Shown here: positions 5,793 through 7,926 of the stretch, piece by piece | Numbering within the stretch: the first letter of the stretch is position 1 | Layout: every line of letters starts with the position of its first letter | Source of the DNA: Spirochaetota bacterium | GTDB lineage: Bacteria > Spirochaetota > UBA4802 > UBA5550 | Assembly (NCBI GenBank): GCA_022704585.1 | Contig: JAKJGD010000073.1 | Span: 1-7,926, forward strand | DNA: 7,926 bases | Direction: 5' to 3' | Translations under genes and position numbers: made by a program | Notes under the pieces: model-generated | Database searches by the model: none | The model's input: only the letters and a program-made list of their open reading frames with translations | What the model was told of the DNA's origin: nothing

Positions 5793-7926
5793 GCAACCGC
5801 AGCATCGTCATCAAGGGAGCGCGAGAACACAATCTAAAGAACATTTCACTTGAGATACCGCGGGACAAGCTTGTCGTGATAACCGGCCTTTCCGGATCAG
5901 GCAAGTCCTCTCTCGCTTTCGATACGATTTACGCCGAGGGGCAGCGCCGTTACGTCGAATCGCTTTCATCATACGCGCGGCAGTTCCTCGGCCTCATGGA
6001 AAAGCCCGACGTCGATTACATTGACGGCCTCTCACCCGCCATTTCCATCGAGCAGAAAACCACGCACCGCAACCCGCGCTCGACCGTGGGCACCGTCACG
6101 GAAATTTACGATTACTTCAGGCTCCTCTACGCGCGGATCGGCGTGCCCCACTGTCATAACTGCGGGAGGAAGATCTCCTCGCAGTCGCTCGACCAGATCG
6201 TCGAACAGCTCATGACGTACCCGCAGGGGACGAAGCTCCAGGTGCTCGCGCCGCTGGTGCGCGGGAGGAAGGGCGAGCACGCCGACAAGTTCGGCCAGGC
6301 GCGCGCGAAGGGTTTTGTCCGGGTGCGGGTGGACGGGCAGGTCCGCGAGCTCGAGGAGGAGATAACCCTCGACAAGAACAAAAAGCACACGGTGGAGATC
6401 ATCGTGGACCGCCTGGTCGTAAAGGACGGCGTCCGGCCGCGCATCGCCGAATCGGTGGAGACGTCGATGGACATGGGCGAGGGACTGGTGACGGTCCTGG
6501 TGGAGGAAAAGGGCGCCGGCAAACCCGAGGAGCGCCTCTTCTCGTCGAAGCTCTCCTGCACGGAGTGCGGCATCTCCATCCCCGAGCTTTCGCCCCGCAT
6601 GTTCTCCTTCAACAGCCCCTACGGCGCGTGCCCGGCCTGCGACGGTCTTGGATTCATCATGCAGTTCGACCCGGACCGGATCGTTTCCGATCCGGACAAA
6701 TCGCTCTACGACGGTGTGTTGGAAGTGTGGGGGAAGACCACCAGCTACTGGTACCTGGAGCAGATAAAAAACCTGGAAAAAAACTTCAACTTTGACGCCC
6801 ACACGCCCTGGAAAAAGCTCCCGAAAAAGATACGCGACATCATCCTGTACGGCTCCGAGGGAAAGAAGATCGATTACACGGTCAAGCGGGAGAACGCGGA
6901 ATACCGCTTCGCGCGCTCGTTCGAAGGTGTGATCCCCAACCTGCACCGCCGCTACATGGAGACAAAGTCCGAGGACATGCGCATCTGGATGGAGGGCTAC
7001 ATGTCCAATATCGTGTGCGACGCGTGCGGCGGCAGGCGGCTCAAGCCCGAGAGCCTGGCGGTTAAGGTCGCCGGATACACCATAGACGCGATCACCGCGC
7101 GCTCCATCGGCGCCGCCCACGAGCTGTTCCAGAGCATCAGCCTTGATGAGACCGAGAAGAAGATCGCCGAGCGGATCATCAAGGAGATCCGGGTGCGGCT
7201 CAAGTTCCTGACCGACGTGGGCATCGATTACGTCACCCTTGACCGCGCGGCAGGGACCCTCTCGGGCGGCGAGTCGCAGCGGATCAGGCTGGCGACGCAG
7301 ATCGGCTCGAGCCTGACGGGCGTGCTCTACGTGCTGGACGAGCCGAGCATCGGGCTGCACCAGCGCGACAACCGGAAGTTCCTGGCGACGCTGAAGCGTC
7401 TCCGCGACCTTGGAAACACCGTCATCGTGGTGGAGCATGACGAGGACACGATCCGGGAGGCGGACTACGTGGTGGACCTGGGGCCCGGCGCCGGCCTTCA
7501 CGGCGGCTACGTCGTGTCGCTGGGCGTACCGGAGGAGATTGAAAAGGACCCGAAGTCGCTGACCGGACGCTACCTGGCAGGGGAGCGGTTTATCCCGGTC
7601 CCGGCGGGCCGCCGGGAGCCGAACGGTTTTCTCGAGATCCGGGGCGCCCGGGAGAACAACCTGAAGGAGCTCAACGCGCGGTTCCCGCTCGGCGTGTTCT
7701 GCGCGGTGACAGGCGTGTCCGGCTCGGGCAAGTCGACGCTGGTGATAGATATCCTGTACAAGGCGCTCGCGTCGCTGGTAATGAAATCGAAAGAGTATCC
7801 CGGCTCGTTCGACAAGATCGTCGGCCTTGACCGGATCGACAAGGTGATAGACATAGACCAGTCCCCCATCGGCAGGACGCCCCGCTCGAACCCGGCGACC
7901 TATACCGGGCTCTTCACCCCGATCCG
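5789..7926 (+). CDS. uvrA: Excinuclease ABC subunit A (UvrA), cut by the window end
   Basis: UvrA is the DNA-damage sensor of nucleotide excision repair: a dimeric ABC ATPase that scans DNA, loads UvrB and leaves. Visible are 712 complete codons of an expected 940 or so. In order: N-terminus with Walker [11 protein letters not shown] (32-41); CxxC pair Cys122/Cys125; the UvrB-binding region (about 130-250); zinc-finger cysteines Cys257, Cys260, Cys281 and Cys284; the insertion region (about 290-400); Cys410/Cys413 ([13 protein letters not shown]); first signature LSGGESQR (491-498), Walker [10 protein letters not shown] (512-520) and His550; then the second Walker [11 protein letters not shown] (641-650). 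The second zinc finger, needed for DNA contact, and the second signature and Walker B lie past the window. No frameshift or missing key residue is seen. The start at 5789 is forced by the family N-terminus ([12 protein letters not shown]); no Shine-Dalgarno sequence precedes it, so translation probably depends on the upstream gene. Confidence 0.97.
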   Translation, partial: MSNRSIVIKGAREHNLKNISLEIPRDKLVVITGLSGSGKSSLAFDTIYAEGQRRYVESLSSYARQFLGLMEKPDVDYIDGLSPAISIEQKTTHRNPRSTVGTVTEIYDYFRLLYARIGVPHCHNCGRKISSQSLDQIVEQLMTYPQGTKLQVLAPLVRGRKGEHADKFGQARAKGFVRVRVDGQVRELEEEITLDKNKKHTVEIIVDRLVVKDGVRPRIAESVETSMDMGEGLVTVLVEEKGAGKPEERLFSSKLSCTECGISIPELSPRMFSFNSPYGACPACDGLGFIMQFDPDRIVSDPDKSLYDGVLEVWGKTTSYWYLEQIKNLEKNFNFDAHTPWKKLPKKIRDIILYGSEGKKIDYTVKRENAEYRFARSFEGVIPNLHRRYMETKSEDMRIWMEGYMSNIVCDACGGRRLKPESLAVKVAGYTIDAITARSIGAAHELFQSISLDETEKKIAERIIKEIRVRLKFLTDVGIDYVTLDRAAGTLSGGESQRIRLATQIGSSLTGVLYVLDEPSIGLHQRDNRKFLATLKRLRDLGNTVIVVEHDEDTIREADYVVDLGPGAGLHGGYVVSLGVPEEIEKDPKSLTGRYLAGERFIPVPAGRREPNGFLEIRGARENNLKELNARFPLGVFCAVTGVSGSGKSTLVIDILYKALASLVMKSKEYPGSFDKIVGLDRIDKVIDIDQSPIGRTPRSNPATYTGLFTPI

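Noticed and set aside
6032..7501. Open frame of 489 codons antisense to uvrA
   Set aside because: It is a shadow of codon bias in uvrA. Its composition (His, Arg, Val, Leu-rich) is artefactual and no start signals support it.

Overview
The window looks like chromosomal housekeeping DNA from a member of the Spirochaetota or a close relative. The clues are a short SMC ATPase without a recognisable canonical hinge, a lipoprotein with a relaxed lipobox (…ALFASGC), and several exported or hypothetical proteins of the kind that sit among core genes in that phylum. The genes are GC-rich and the intergenic control regions are strikingly A/T-rich. The lineage call is inference from protein character alone, with no database search behind it.

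Layout. Positions 1-46 hold a short dispersed-repeat remnant. A small lipoprotein gene is on the minus strand (62-619). A divergent intergenic region (620-857) separates it from smc (858-3605, plus strand). After smc comes a 116-bp palindromic repeat doublet (3626-3741) with two 8-bp-stem hairpins, then a strong sigma70-type promoter in an A/T-only tract. That promoter drives a 188-residue protein of unknown function (3900-4466). A small hairpin at its stop codon precedes a secreted 214-residue protein of unknown function (4512-5156). A second A/T-rich regulatory region (5157-5447) contains a 20-bp perfect palindrome, candidate promoters, two short operator-like palindromes and a long hairpin. 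It leads into a 114-residue acidic zinc-ribbon protein (5448-5792), whose stop codon overlaps the start of uvrA (5789 to the window end, truncated by the window).

How the genes relate. SMC (chromosome organisation) and UvrA (damage recognition in nucleotide excision repair) are the two clear identifications. The acidic zinc-ribbon protein and UvrA form a tight, probably translationally coupled unit: the ATGA overlap comes with no ribosome binding site of uvrA's own. The 188- and 214-residue genes may be partly co-transcribed, with a weak terminator or attenuator between them. No tRNA, rRNA, CRISPR array, transposase or prophage gene is visible. The points most worth a second look are the SMC centre, the zinc-ribbon/uvrA coupling and the structured leader regions.
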